From the NCBI GenBank assembly GCA_947447375.1, contig CANFJB010000001.1:62001-126000 (forward strand): a DNA stretch of 64,000 nt, read 5' to 3'. Origin of the DNA: Bacteroidota bacterium (GTDB taxonomy: Bacteria > Bacteroidota > Bacteroidia > Flavobacteriales > Flavobacteriaceae). The position numbers and the translations under genes are program-made. The notes under the pieces were generated by a model. It ran no database searches. It was not told the origin of the DNA and worked only from the letters and a program-made list of their open reading frames with translations. Of the stretch, positions 25,727 through 34,850 are shown in pieces; within the stretch, counting starts at the first letter, position 1; each line of letters opens with the position of its first letter.

Positions 25727-26503
25727 ATGTTTAATAATAATCCCATCGGTTTGTTCGACTCAGGAATTGGAGGTACTTCCATTTGGAAAGCCATCCATGA
25801 ATTAATGCCGAATGAAAATACCATTTACCTCGCCGATAGCAAAAACGCTCCCTATGGAGTGAAATCCAAAGAAGAGATTATCGCCCTTAGTAAAAAAAAT
25901 ACCGAATTATTATTAGAAAATAATTGCAAAATAATTGTGGTGGCTTGTAACACCGCTACCACAAATGCAATAAAAGAACTTAGAGCTACCTATGATGTTC
26001 CCTTTATTGGAATCGAACCAGCTATTAAACCTGCAGCAACCCATTCTAAAACTCAAACTATTGGCATTTTAGCCACAAAAGGAACCTTAAGTAGTGAATT
26101 ATTTAATAAAGCAGTTACGCTTTACCAGGATGTTAATATCGTTGAACAAATAGGATTTGGATTAGTAGAATTAATCGAAAATGGGGAAATCAATTCTCCT
26201 AAAATGGAAGAACTATTACAATCTTACTTAAATCCAATGATCGAAAAAAACATTGATTATTTGGTTTTAGGATGTAGCCATTACCCCTATTTAATTCCAA
26301 AAATTAAGGATATCCTTCCTAAAACAATTCAAATAATAGATTCAGGTGAAGCAGTTGCAAGACAAACTCTTTCCGTTCTACAAAACCAAACCGGAACCAG
26401 CAATTTAGAAAAAGGAAAATGTGAGTTTTATTCCAATATCGATCCGAAAGTACTTAACGATATTCTGGAAAATAAATATTCTGCATTGAAAAAAGACTTT
26501 TAA
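25727..26503 (+). CDS. murI: Glutamate racemase
   Basis: Interconverts L- and D-glutamate to supply the D-Glu of peptidoglycan; cytosolic and usually essential. The 258 residues include GLFDSGIGG (about 8-16, with Asp11), the first catalytic cysteine Cys74 in VACNTATT and the second, Cys183, in LGCSHYPYL, so the two-base active site is complete. Its stop codon overlaps the stop of the convergent carbonic-anhydrase-like gene by 4 bp, with no room for a terminator. Confidence 0.96.
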   Translation: MFNNNPIGLFDSGIGGTSIWKAIHELMPNENTIYLADSKNAPYGVKSKEEIIALSKKNTELLLENNCKIIVVACNTATTNAIKELRATYDVPFIGIEPAIKPAATHSKTQTIGILATKGTLSSELFNKAVTLYQDVNIVEQIGFGLVELIENGEINSPKMEELLQSYLNPMIEKNIDYLVLGCSHYPYLIPKIKDILPKTIQIIDSGEAVARQTLSVLQNQTGTSNLEKGKCEFYSNIDPKVLNDILENKYSALKKDF

Positions 26504-27018
26504 TTTTCTTCTTTAAACCAACTAGAATACATAATATAATTATTGGATATTCTTTCGATTTCCCCTGCAAAATCCGATTGGTCAATGTCTTTGACTTTTT
26601 TAGCTGGAACTCCAGCCCAAATAGTACCAGATGGAACCACAGTGTTTTGAGTAATAACTGCACCTGCTGCAACAATTGAATTACTTTCAATTATACAATT
26701 ATCCATTACAATAGCTCCCATTCCTATTAACACATTATCTTGAATTGTACAACCATGAACAATAGCATTATGTCCTATTGAAACGTTATTCCCTATTATT
26801 GTTGGATGCTTCTGGTAAGTGCAATGAACTACTGCACCATCTTGAATATTAACTTTATTACCTATTTTAATGAAATTAACATCGCCACGAATTACGGCAT
26901 TAAACCAAACGCTGCAAGATTTTCCAAAAGTAACATCGCCAACAATAGTGGCATTTTCAGCAACATAACAGTCTTCAGGGATTGAAGGTGATTTTCCGTT
27001 TACAGCTTTTATCAACAT
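26500..27018 (-). CDS. Gamma-carbonic-anhydrase-like left-handed beta-helix protein (PaaY/YrdA type)
   Basis: A 172-residue hexapeptide-repeat protein. Repeated [IV]G-type hexads run from about residue 18 to 140 and form a left-handed beta-helix trimer. Three histidines at positions expected for the interfacial metal are His65, His83 and His88 (in VVHCT, GHNA and VHGC), as in gamma carbonic anhydrases. Members may have carbonic anhydrase, acyl-CoA thioesterase or no known activity, so the exact reaction stays open. It lies downstream of nothing on its strand for 50 bp, where a terminator closes the porP-like gene. It overlaps the murI stop by 4 bp. Confidence 0.88.
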   Translation of the reverse strand: MLIKAVNGKSPSIPEDCYVAENATIVGDVTFGKSCSVWFNAVIRGDVNFIKIGNKVNIQDGAVVHCTYQKHPTIIGNNVSIGHNAIVHGCTIQDNVLIGMGAIVMDNCIIESNSIVAAGAVITQNTVVPSGTIWAGVPAKKVKDIDQSDFAGEIERISNNYIMYSSWFKEEN

Positions 27019-27023
27019 AGTCT

Positions 27024-27051
27024 AAAAAAATAGTCCCGACTAATCGGGACT
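27024..27051 (-). terminator. Rho-independent terminator of the porP/sprF-like gene
   Basis: On the minus strand: AGTCCCGA, loop TTAG, TCGGGACT, one A, then seven T residues (27024-27030). A perfect 8-bp GC-rich stem 18 bp beyond the stop at 27070. It separates this gene from the downstream carbonic-anhydrase-like gene, although the T-run lies only about 6 bp before that gene's ATG. Confidence 0.92.
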
Positions 27052-27069
27052 GAATATTTAATATGATAT

Positions 27070-28068
27070 TTAATTAATTGCAGGGCAATTACAGTGGTAT
27101 CTTTCTGGCTCACAGAATAAATTAAGTCCAATTGTAATTTGATGATAACCAGGGTTGTCAAATTTAATGTCACCAATAACTTGTGAGTAAGTATAAGAAA
27201 ACATGAAGTTTTTATAATTCACACCTAAAATTGGAGTAAAATATTGTAATTTTTGCTGAGCTATACTATTACCTCTCATGTATTGTGCACCATCAAAACT
27301 TCTTCTGTAAGATAATCCACCCCAAATTTTTCCATCTTCGAAATTTTTGTAAGCTTTCAAGTTAAAATCCATTGAACTTTCTTTCGTTTTTTCAACAGAT
27401 TGAAACATTATTGAAGGTTCCCAAAGTACAACATCTGCATCTCCAAAAGTATATCCTGCACTTACAATAAATTTTCTAAGATTATCACTTTCATAGGCAG
27501 TGTAGATATTACGTCTTGTTTCAACAGCATTTTTAACTGTAAAATGAGAGAAAAATTCTAAATAATTGTAAGAAGCGCCTATATCAAAATTTACATAAGA
27601 CTCCTTTTGAACTATTGTTCCATCAACAATTGGGTCGTAATTTCCTGAATTTCTAAATTGTGTTTCATCCAATTGACTTTGTATAAGAACTCCGCTAATA
27701 CCGAAAGACAATTGATTCAAATCTGATTCGTCTCTTGAAAACATCAAGTGATGCGCATAAGTAAATTTAACTCCTTTTTGAGAATGATATCCGTTAACAT
27801 CATTAAAAATGATCATCCCAACACCTGATTTTTCGTTCAATCGACCATTGATACTCAACGTTTGTAATTGTGGAGCATCCTGTTGTTCAAACCACTGTTT
27901 GCGTGCTGTTAATCTTATTTTAGTACAACTTGAAGCGCCCGCCATTGATGGGTGAATCAAATAATAATTGTCGGATAAATAATCTGAATATACTGCTACA
28001 CCTTCTTGTGAAAAAGTAAATTGCGCAATAAACATCAAACCTAAAATGTATAATTTCTTAATATTCAT
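27070..28068 (-). CDS. PorP/SprF-family T9SS outer-membrane protein
   Basis: A 332-residue outer-membrane barrel. The signal peptide (MNIKKLYILGLMFIAQFTFSQ) is followed by the family start DYLSDNYYLIHPSMAGASSCTK, RKQW, and alternating beta strands ending in ITIGLNLF. PorP/SprF proteins work with the T9SS; many are paired with the huge adhesin-like substrate they help to secrete or attach. No such partner is adjacent here: it stands alone with its own full promoter and terminator, so it may serve a distant substrate. The C-terminal EPERYHCNCPAIN adds a small cysteine-containing tail beyond the barrel. Confidence 0.87.
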   Translation of the reverse strand: MNIKKLYILGLMFIAQFTFSQEGVAVYSDYLSDNYYLIHPSMAGASSCTKIRLTARKQWFEQQDAPQLQTLSINGRLNEKSGVGMIIFNDVNGYHSQKGVKFTYAHHLMFSRDESDLNQLSFGISGVLIQSQLDETQFRNSGNYDPIVDGTIVQKESYVNFDIGASYNYLEFFSHFTVKNAVETRRNIYTAYESDNLRKFIVSAGYTFGDADVVLWEPSIMFQSVEKTKESSMDFNLKAYKNFEDGKIWGGLSYRRSFDGAQYMRGNSIAQQKLQYFTPILGVNYKNFMFSYTYSQVIGDIKFDNPGYHQITIGLNLFCEPERYHCNCPAIN

Positions 28069-28216
28069 TTTTTATAATTCTTTATGAATTGGAATATAAT
28101 GGTTATAATAAAACAAAATAAATTCTTCAATGTTTATAATTCTTGAGAGAAATATGAAAATCGAAAAACGACTCCTTTTTTTTATTAAAATCTAAGGTAC
28201 TCTTTTTTATATCGGT

Positions 28217-28248
28217 CAAATATATAAATTTTTAAGTTACATATCAAA
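28217..28248 (-). promoter_or_regulatory. Full-consensus Bacteroidota promoter (-33 TTTG, 20 bp, -7 TATATTTG) for the porP/sprF-like gene
   Basis: On the minus strand TTTG (28245-28248), a 20-bp spacer and TATATTTG (28217-28224) match the -33/-7 consensus fully. Transcription would start near 28210, leaving a leader of about 140 nt. A second isolated -7 match lies at 28276-28283. The remaining 358-bp gap (28069-28426) is very AT-rich; on the plus strand only an imperfect TACCTTTA at 28380-28387 precedes the Nfu gene, and I see no RNA gene in it. Confidence 0.65.
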
Positions 28249-28426
28249 TACAACCTAATATATTTATAGTAATAACAAATATAATAACGTTTTTAGTTCG
28301 TAATTTATTGTTAGCCTATAATTACAAAAATTCATCACAATCATTTTCAAAATTACCTTCAATATTTAATGAATTTATTTACCTTTACATCTCCTAATTT
28401 TAAAGGAATTAAACGGCATAAATAAG

Positions 28427-29323
28427 ATGAAAATAGCAATAAAAAGCACTCAAAATCCTACAATTTTAAAATTTGAATTCCCCGATTTTATTACTCAAAA
28501 CGAGAACTTTGAGTTTAAAAATATCGATGAAGCAAAAGCTTCTCCTTTAGCGCAACAATTGTTTTATTTGCCTTTTGTGAAAACAGTTTACATTTCAGGA
28601 AATTTCATTGCAATTGAAAGATATTCTATCGTAGAATGGGAAGATGTTCAAGATGCTGTTGCCGAACAAATCGAAGAATTTGTAAATAATGGGGGTGTAA
28701 TTGTCAAAGCTGACGAAAACAAACTCAAAAAACAACCCATAACCGTTTATGGCGAAACAACTCCAAATCCTGCAACTCTTAAATTTGTTGTAAGTAGAAT
28801 GTTGACAAAAAACGGAGTGGAATTTAAAAATATTGACGAAACTAAACCGTCTCCTTTAGCGAAAGAACTTTTCAATTTTCCCTATGTCAAAGAAGTATTT
28901 ATCGATGAAAATTATATTTCGGTAACCAAATATGAAGTCAATGATTGGAACCAAATTACGCTAGAATTACGTTCTTTTATTAAACTTTTCATTGAAAATG
29001 GAGGCACTGTTTTAGATGAATCTTTAATCGAAAATACCGAAAAATTAGAGAAGCAACAAATTAGCAATTTTGATAATTTAGACACTACTTCTCAACAAAT
29101 TATAAATATTTTAGAGGAATATGTAAAGCCAGCTGTAGCCGCAGATGGTGGAAATATCCTTTTTGATTCCTATGATGAAACAGAAAAAAGAGTAAAAGTG
29201 GTCCTTCAAGGTGCATGCAACGGCTGTCCTTCGTCTACATTTACTCTAAAAAGCGGAATTGAAAACATGTTGAAAGACATGCTAAATGATGAAAATATTA
29301 AAGTGGAAGCTATCAACGGATAA
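28427..29323 (+). CDS. Nfu-type Fe-S scaffold protein with duplicated N-terminal domain
   Basis: A 298-residue cytosolic Fe-S cluster carrier. Two successive Nfu N-terminal domains (about 1-92 and 105-195) each show the pattern NPxxLKF, FKNIDExxxSPLA and FPxVKxVxI. The C-terminal NifU domain (about 222-298) has the cluster-binding CxxC at C264 and C267 (GACNGCPSS). It would take a [4Fe-4S] cluster from the SUF scaffold and deliver it to clients. Two N-domains are more than in the standard Nfu protein, which has one. Structured repeat B follows 22 nt after the stop. Confidence 0.92.
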   Translation: MKIAIKSTQNPTILKFEFPDFITQNENFEFKNIDEAKASPLAQQLFYLPFVKTVYISGNFIAIERYSIVEWEDVQDAVAEQIEEFVNNGGVIVKADENKLKKQPITVYGETTPNPATLKFVVSRMLTKNGVEFKNIDETKPSPLAKELFNFPYVKEVFIDENYISVTKYEVNDWNQITLELRSFIKLFIENGGTVLDESLIENTEKLEKQQISNFDNLDTTSQQIINILEEYVKPAVAADGGNILFDSYDETEKRVKVVLQGACNGCPSSTFTLKSGIENMLKDMLNDENIKVEAING

Positions 29324-29345
29324 TTCCTAAATTAAAATAGCATTA

Positions 29346-29429
29346 TTTTTTTTAGGAGCTATTTCCAGCTGTTCGCTACAATCCACGCCCAAAAGCGTGG
29401 GATTTCCACTGCCATCTGGGCTAAAAAAC
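29346..29429 (+). repeat. Structured intergenic repeat B, just downstream of the Nfu gene
   Basis: Outer arms TTTTTTAG (29348-29355) and CTAAAAAA (29421-29428) pair perfectly. The inner hairpin is AATCCACGC (29380-29388), loop CCAAAA, GCGTGGGATT (29395-29404). Conserved words are GGAGCTATTTCC near the start and CCACTGCCATCTGGGCTAA near the end; these are the reverse complement of the plus-strand words of copies A, C and D. It starts 22 nt after the Nfu stop in that gene's direction and ends 6 nt before the next start codon, so it is also the 5' leader of the DUF255 gene. Confidence 0.85.
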
Positions 29430-29435
29430 GTTACC

Positions 29436-31448
29436 ATGAACCAATTAATTTCAGAGACCAGTCCCTACCTTTTGCAACATGCAAATAATCCGGTGCATTG
29501 GAAAGCATGGAACAAAGATTCATTAGCTCAAGCTCAAAAAAACAACATACTAATCGTTATAAGTATTGGCTACTCTGCTTGCCATTGGTGCCATGTAATG
29601 GAACACGAAAGCTTTGAAGATAATGAAGTGGCAGAAACGATGAATCGCCATTTCATCAATATCAAAGTGGATCGAGAAGAACGCCCCGATGTAGATGCTA
29701 TTTACATGAAAGCAATTCAAATAATGACTGGTCGCGGCGGTTGGCCCTTAAATGTGGTTGCGCTTCCCGATGGAAGACCAGTTTGGGGAGGAACCTATTT
29801 CCGAAAAGAAGAATGGATTTCTACACTTGAAAAATTGCAATACATTTACGAGTCAAGCCCTGAAAAAATGATTGAATATGCCGAAAAATTACAACTAGGC
29901 ATAAATAGTTTGAATTTTTCAAACACCGAAACAACTACAGATGAATTGAATCAAAATTGTATTGAGCCACTAATTCAAAAATGGCAAAAAAGTTTCGATT
30001 TAGATTTTGGAGGTATGGCTCGCGCACCCAAATTTATGATGCCAATCAATTACAAATTTTTAATGCGTTATGGACATCAAAAAAACAATCATGCTATTCT
30101 AGATTTTGTAAATTTAACATTGACAAAAATGGCATTTGGCGGATTGTTCGACACTGTTGACGGCGGATTTTCACGCTATTCAGTAGATTTAAAATGGCAT
30201 GTTCCCCATTTTGAAAAAATGCTTTACGACAATGGTCAACTCGTTTCTTTATATTCAGACGCCTATAAATTAACCAAAAATCCGTTGTACAAAGAAGTCA
30301 TTGAAAAAACACTTCAGTTCGTTTCTAGAGAATTAGTAAATGTTGAAAACGGATTCTATTGCGCGCTCGACGCCGATAGTTTGGACAAGGATGGACATCT
30401 AGAAGAAGGCACATTTTATGTATGGAATAAATCCGATTTAGAAAAAATCATAAAAGAAGATTTTCCTTTATTTAGTCAGGTTTTTAATATCAATGAATTT
30501 GGTTATTGGGAAAATAACAATTACGTTTTAATTCAAAATCAAGAATTAGAAACAATTGCAAAAACAAATAATTTAGAACTTTCTGAGTTAATAACTAAGA
30601 AAGAAAATTGGGAAAAATTACTTTTTATTGAAAGAGAAAAAAGGAGTAAACCAAGGTTAGACGACAAGTCATTGACTTCCTGGAATGCGCTAATGTTGAA
30701 AGGATTTGTTGATGCCTATAAAGCATTGGGCAACGAAAATTATTTGGAAATCGCATTAAAAAACGCTCATTTTATTATTGATAAATTATGGACTCCTGAA
30801 GGGAACTTGTTGCACAATTACAAAAATGGAACGGCAACAATAAATGGCTATTTAGAAGATTACAGTTTTGTAATTGAAGCCTTTATTTCACTTTATGAAG
30901 TTACCATGGATGAAAAATGGCTTCACCATTCCAAGCAATTAACCGATTATTGCTTCGATAATTTTTATGATGAAACGACACACTTTTTTTCCTTTACTTC
31001 AAAAAAAGACGATCCATTAATTGCCACTCATTTTGAAACGGAAGACAATGTAATTCCTGCTTCAAATTCGGTTATGGCTAACAATTTGTTTCAACTTAGC
31101 CTCTATTTTAATAATCCGTATTACGAGTCTATTTGCATGAAAATGCTAAAAAAAATAATTCCAAATATTGATTATCCGTCGGCCTATTCCAACTGGCTTA
31201 ATCTTCTATTGAACTATTCTGAACAACAAAAAGAATTGGGTATTTGTGGTGAAAATGCAATGGAATATCTATCGAAAATAAATCGGGAATACCATCCTAA
31301 TTTACTGCTTGCTGCTGCAAATAAAAATTCGGAATTGCCATTTCTAAAAGACCGATTTGTTGAAAATGAAATGCTGTTTTATGTTTGCCAAAACCAAACT
31401 TGTCAGCTTCCAACCTCAAATTTTGATGAAGTAAAAAAAATGATTTAA
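29436..31448 (+). CDS. DUF255 / YyaL-type protein: thioredoxin-like domain plus glycosidase-like barrel
   Basis: A 670-residue protein. The N-terminal thioredoxin-like DUF255 domain (about 1-165) has YLLQHANNPVHW and the CxxC in SACHWCHVMEHESF (Cys49, Cys52). The remainder is an (alpha/alpha)6 barrel like N-acylglucosamine epimerases, with VDGGFSRYSVD and HVPHFEKMLYDNG. The family (YyaL in bacteria, SPATA20 in animals) has no firm biochemical role. I start at the ATG of MNQLISETSP; the open frame extends into repeat B but those codons come from the repeat. The stop abuts the stop of the convergent tsaB gene, with no spacer. Confidence 0.92.
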   Translation: MNQLISETSPYLLQHANNPVHWKAWNKDSLAQAQKNNILIVISIGYSACHWCHVMEHESFEDNEVAETMNRHFINIKVDREERPDVDAIYMKAIQIMTGRGGWPLNVVALPDGRPVWGGTYFRKEEWISTLEKLQYIYESSPEKMIEYAEKLQLGINSLNFSNTETTTDELNQNCIEPLIQKWQKSFDLDFGGMARAPKFMMPINYKFLMRYGHQKNNHAILDFVNLTLTKMAFGGLFDTVDGGFSRYSVDLKWHVPHFEKMLYDNGQLVSLYSDAYKLTKNPLYKEVIEKTLQFVSRELVNVENGFYCALDADSLDKDGHLEEGTFYVWNKSDLEKIIKEDFPLFSQVFNINEFGYWENNNYVLIQNQELETIAKTNNLELSELITKKENWEKLLFIEREKRSKPRLDDKSLTSWNALMLKGFVDAYKALGNENYLEIALKNAHFIIDKLWTPEGNLLHNYKNGTATINGYLEDYSFVIEAFISLYEVTMDEKWLHHSKQLTDYCFDNFYDETTHFFSFTSKKDDPLIATHFETEDNVIPASNSVMANNLFQLSLYFNNPYYESICMKMLKKIIPNIDYPSAYSNWLNLLLNYSEQQKELGICGENAMEYLSKINREYHPNLLLAAANKNSELPFLKDRFVENEMLFYVCQNQTCQLPTSNFDEVKKMI

Positions 31449-32117
31449 TTATTTTTTTGAAACCGTAGCCATAAAATCCTTTAGGTAATAAGGCTCAAAA
31501 TAAGCTACATCTTCCAACTTGTTTTCTTGGAATTTATTATAACTCAATTCACTCATTTCATTTGCCGAAGGATAAATAATTTCCTCGTGAAAAATAAAAT
31601 TAGATTTGGTTAAAACAGTTTTAGCTTTTTCAGCACAATCACCAACAAAGTGAATTGTTTCAGAAATTTCTTCAAATGAACTTTCAGTAAGTATTTCAGC
31701 TTGAACTTCTCTAATTTTTTCCAATTTAGAATTGAAAATCGCAGAATAAACCTCCATCCTTCTCGCATCAATCATTGGAATAATTACTCCATCGGAAATT
31801 GATAACTTCGAAGCTAAAACCTGCAAAGTATCTACCGCAATTAACGGTAAATCCAATGCAAAACAAAGCCCTTTTGCTGCAGAAACGCCTATTCTTAAAC
31901 CAGTATAAGATCCTGGCCCTTGACTAACTGAAATTGCAGATAAATCTTTAAATGAAATATTTGATTCTTTGATGCATTCCTCAATAAAAACATGCAATTT
32001 TTCAGCGTGAGAATAACCTGCTTCTGCCATTTCTTTGCACAAAATGGTTTGTCCATTTTGCGAAATTGATACAGAACAATTTTTGGTTGCCGTTTCTAAA
32101 TTGAGAATGTAAGTCAC
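31449..32117 (-). CDS. tsaB: tRNA threonylcarbamoyladenosine biosynthesis protein TsaB
   Basis: Scaffold partner of TsaD and TsaE in making t6A37 on ANN-decoding tRNAs. A 222-residue ASKHA-fold protein with ILNLETATKNCSVSI (about 4-18), SHAEKLH, the hallmark SVSQGPGSYTGLRIGVSAAKGL (about 63-84, split by family variation) and AVDTLQVLA. It lies 16 bp behind the adaptor gene on the same strand and may be the last gene of that transcript, although the functions are unrelated. Its stop directly touches that of the DUF255 gene. Confidence 0.95.
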   Translation of the reverse strand: MTYILNLETATKNCSVSISQNGQTILCKEMAEAGYSHAEKLHVFIEECIKESNISFKDLSAISVSQGPGSYTGLRIGVSAAKGLCFALDLPLIAVDTLQVLASKLSISDGVIIPMIDARRMEVYSAIFNSKLEKIREVQAEILTESSFEEISETIHFVGDCAEKAKTVLTKSNFIFHEEIIYPSANEMSELSYNKFQENKLEDVAYFEPYYLKDFMATVSKK

Positions 32118-32133
32118 TCGCTACTATTGAAAG

Positions 32134-33435
32134 TTATTTCTTTTCTGGTTTATCAATTCCAGAACTCACCACGACTCTATCTCCTGAATTCAGGTCTTTT
32201 GTTACAGTAGTATAAGGACCTACAATTACTACGTCGCCTTTTTTAAGTCCAGAAAGTACTTCAATATTGGTATCGTCTTGAATACCAGTTTTGATGATTC
32301 TGATTTTAGCTTTATCACCCACTTTTAAGAACACACATTCAAATTTCTTATCACTTTTTGGAGCAATTTTATTGTCTTTATCCTTGGTGTCTTCAACAAC
32401 AATTTTTGAGGTTGCTGTAGTATCCGATTTAACCACAATTGAACTAATAGGCACACCAATAACATTAACTTTTCTAGTTGTAATAATATCAACAGTAGCT
32501 GTCATTCCTGGTCTAAATGGAGAATAAGTTAAAGGTTTTCCTTCTAATAAATCCAAGTAAGATTCTTTCAAAATTCTAACTTTAACTTTAAAATTAGTTA
32601 CTTGATCGGCAGTTAAAGCAGTGCTCGCAGAATTTGAAATACTGGTTACTACACCTTTGAATTCTTTTTTCAAATAGGCATCCACTTCCACTTTTGCGGT
32701 ATCTCCAACATTAATTTTTACAATGTCATTTTCATTAACATCAACTTCAACTTCCATAAAATTCAAATTGGCTACACGAAGAATTTCAGTTCCTGCCATT
32801 TGTTGGGTACCCAAAACACGCTCTCCTAATTCTACATTTAACATAGAAATAGTTCCGTCAGCCGGTGCATAAATAATCGTTCTTCCCAAGTTGTCTTTCG
32901 CTTCATTTACAGTTGCTGCAGCACTTTGAACATTATAATATGCCGATTCTTTGGATGCTTTTGCCACTTCAAAAGAAGCAACAGCTTTATCCCAATCTGA
33001 TTTAGAAATTATGCCTTTATCATATAATGTTTTGCTTCTGTCAAAGTTGTTTTTTGCTTCTTTAAAAGAGGCATCTGCCTGACTTAAACCTGCTTTTGTT
33101 CCAGATAAATTCGAAACAGTTCGGTTCAATCCAGAAGTGTATAAATCAGGATTAATTTTTAATAATAAATCTCCTTTCTTAACCACTTGACCTTCCTTAA
33201 TTGGCAAATCAATGATTTCTCCTGAAACCATAGAAGCTATTTTAACTTCAGATTCAGGTTGGATTTTACCAGTTGCAGAAACAGTTTCTACAACAGTAAT
33301 TTCATTCACAGTTGCTATTTCAACTTCTGTTCCTTTGTCTTTTTTTCCAATGACACCTGTTTTAGAAAGTGTTACTAAAATGGCTATTAGTGCAACAGCT
33401 GAACCTAATAAAATATAAATTGTTTTCTTTGACAT
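32134..33435 (-). CDS. MacA/HlyD-type periplasmic adaptor of a tripartite efflux system
   Basis: A 433-residue membrane-fusion protein. An N-terminal membrane anchor (about 5-23) is followed by a biotinyl-lipoyl half around VSGEIIDLPIKEGQVVKKGD, a long helical hairpin (about 110-185), the second lipoyl half (DGTISMLNVELGERVLG), a beta-barrel and a membrane-proximal domain ending in GLKKGDVVIVGP. It would connect an inner-membrane ABC or RND pump with the TolC-family channel encoded 7 bp upstream. The pump gene itself is not adjacent; the MacB-like permease at 6719-7969 is a possible but distant partner. The direction of transport and substrate are unknown. Confidence 0.92.
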   Translation of the reverse strand: MSKKTIYILLGSAVALIAILVTLSKTGVIGKKDKGTEVEIATVNEITVVETVSATGKIQPESEVKIASMVSGEIIDLPIKEGQVVKKGDLLLKINPDLYTSGLNRTVSNLSGTKAGLSQADASFKEAKNNFDRSKTLYDKGIISKSDWDKAVASFEVAKASKESAYYNVQSAAATVNEAKDNLGRTIIYAPADGTISMLNVELGERVLGTQQMAGTEILRVANLNFMEVEVDVNENDIVKINVGDTAKVEVDAYLKKEFKGVVTSISNSASTALTADQVTNFKVKVRILKESYLDLLEGKPLTYSPFRPGMTATVDIITTRKVNVIGVPISSIVVKSDTTATSKIVVEDTKDKDNKIAPKSDKKFECVFLKVGDKAKIRIIKTGIQDDTNIEVLSGLKKGDVVIVGPYTTVTKDLNSGDRVVVSSGIDKPEKK

Positions 33436-33442
33436 GATGGTT

Positions 33443-34816
33443 TTATTTTTTAATTATTGGAATTCCAAAATAGTATTCAATTACTTTAACTCTAAAAATA
33501 TAGTCGTATTTAGTGCGAACCACTTCTGATTGCGCATTTACAAATAGCGACTGAGATTGATTTAAATCGAAGGCGTTTAACATTCCAACAGCAAATTTTT
33601 CTTTTGCATAATTGTAGGCTTCTTGTCTTGCTTCTAAAGTTATGATTGCCGACTCGTAGGCTTTCATGGCTCCTTTTGCGTCAGTAAAAGCGGTATAAAT
33701 ATTTCTTTCTAAATCCAATTCTTGTTGGCTAAATGCAATTTTAGATCGGTCTAAAGCTATTTTTGATCTCGCGACATTATTTTTAGTTGCAAAACCGTTA
33801 AGCACCGGAATATTCATTTTTAATCCAAACGAATGTCCCTTATTTAAATCAAATTGTTTCAATACAGAATAAGGAGGTTGAAAACTTGGATTTCCAGATT
33901 GATCAAATACTACTCTGTCGGCATATCCTGCTCTTGTGCTCAAACTATAAAACCCTTGAATAGAGGGTTGATAAGCCCCTTTTGCAATTTTTACATCGCG
34001 CTCAGCAATTTCTAAATTGGTTTTTGCAATTTTCAATTCTACACGTTCTTCCTTTGCTTTTGCATAAATTGCAGCTGGAGTTTGAAGTAAAGTTGCACTT
34101 TCTGTTACTGGATAATTGACATCAACAATATCAAAATCCTGAAAATTCTCTAGTTGTAATAATTGTGCTAAACTTAATTTAGAAATTAACAATGCATTTT
34201 GAGCGTTTACAATCGCTTGGTTATTTGAGGCAACAGTCGCTTTTATATCCAATAAATCGCCGCGTGGCACTACTCCTGCGTTCACTAATTCTTGTGAACG
34301 TTGTAGTTGTTTCTCATTATTGGCTAATTGTTCTTTTTGAACTTTTAGGTTTTCCTTATTAAATAATATTTGCAAAAAAGCGTTGGCGATATTTAAAGAA
34401 ATATCATCTTTCATTTTTGAAAGCTGGTATTTAGTTGCTATGATTGATAGGTTCGCTCTTCGTAAACGGTTTTGATTTTGCATTCCGTTATAAACATCAA
34501 TATTTGAATTTAATCCAGCGGCAGTAAATTGTGTGGTTTGGTTTTCTAATAAACCTGTGGTTATGTTTTGGTTCAAACCAATATTCCAAGAATGCGAACC
34601 ATTGATATTTAGTGAAGGTAAAAAGCCGCCAATAGCAGTAGATTTCTCTATTGCAGCCGATTTTGCATCTAATTCCGATTGTTTAATTGAAATGTTATTT
34701 TTGATGGCGTAGTCAACACATTCTTCCAAAGTCCATTTTTTAGATTGTGCTTGTGAAAGCACACTTAAAAAAAGTAAGGTTAAAAATGTGATTTTACTAA
34801 TAATTGTTTGTTTCAT
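33443..34816 (-). CDS. TolC-family outer-membrane efflux channel
   Basis: A 457-residue exported protein. A signal peptide ends near LSVLSQAQS, followed by two OEP repeats (about 25-230 and 240-450) of long helices with beta segments, starting with KKWTLEECVDYAIKNN, the usual beginning of the family. Trimers form the channel-tunnel of tripartite efflux pumps. I start at the ATG at 34816; an in-frame TTG three codons upstream is possible. A -7 box lies 34 bp upstream, and the adaptor gene follows after 7 bp, so tolC-like, adaptor and perhaps tsaB form one transcript. Confidence 0.93.
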   Translation of the reverse strand: MKQTIISKITFLTLLFLSVLSQAQSKKWTLEECVDYAIKNNISIKQSELDAKSAAIEKSTAIGGFLPSLNINGSHSWNIGLNQNITTGLLENQTTQFTAAGLNSNIDVYNGMQNQNRLRRANLSIIATKYQLSKMKDDISLNIANAFLQILFNKENLKVQKEQLANNEKQLQRSQELVNAGVVPRGDLLDIKATVASNNQAIVNAQNALLISKLSLAQLLQLENFQDFDIVDVNYPVTESATLLQTPAAIYAKAKEERVELKIAKTNLEIAERDVKIAKGAYQPSIQGFYSLSTRAGYADRVVFDQSGNPSFQPPYSVLKQFDLNKGHSFGLKMNIPVLNGFATKNNVARSKIALDRSKIAFSQQELDLERNIYTAFTDAKGAMKAYESAIITLEARQEAYNYAKEKFAVGMLNAFDLNQSQSLFVNAQSEVVRTKYDYIFRVKVIEYYFGIPIIKK

Positions 34817-34850
34817 AGGATACAAATTTCTAAATCGATGGATACAACTG

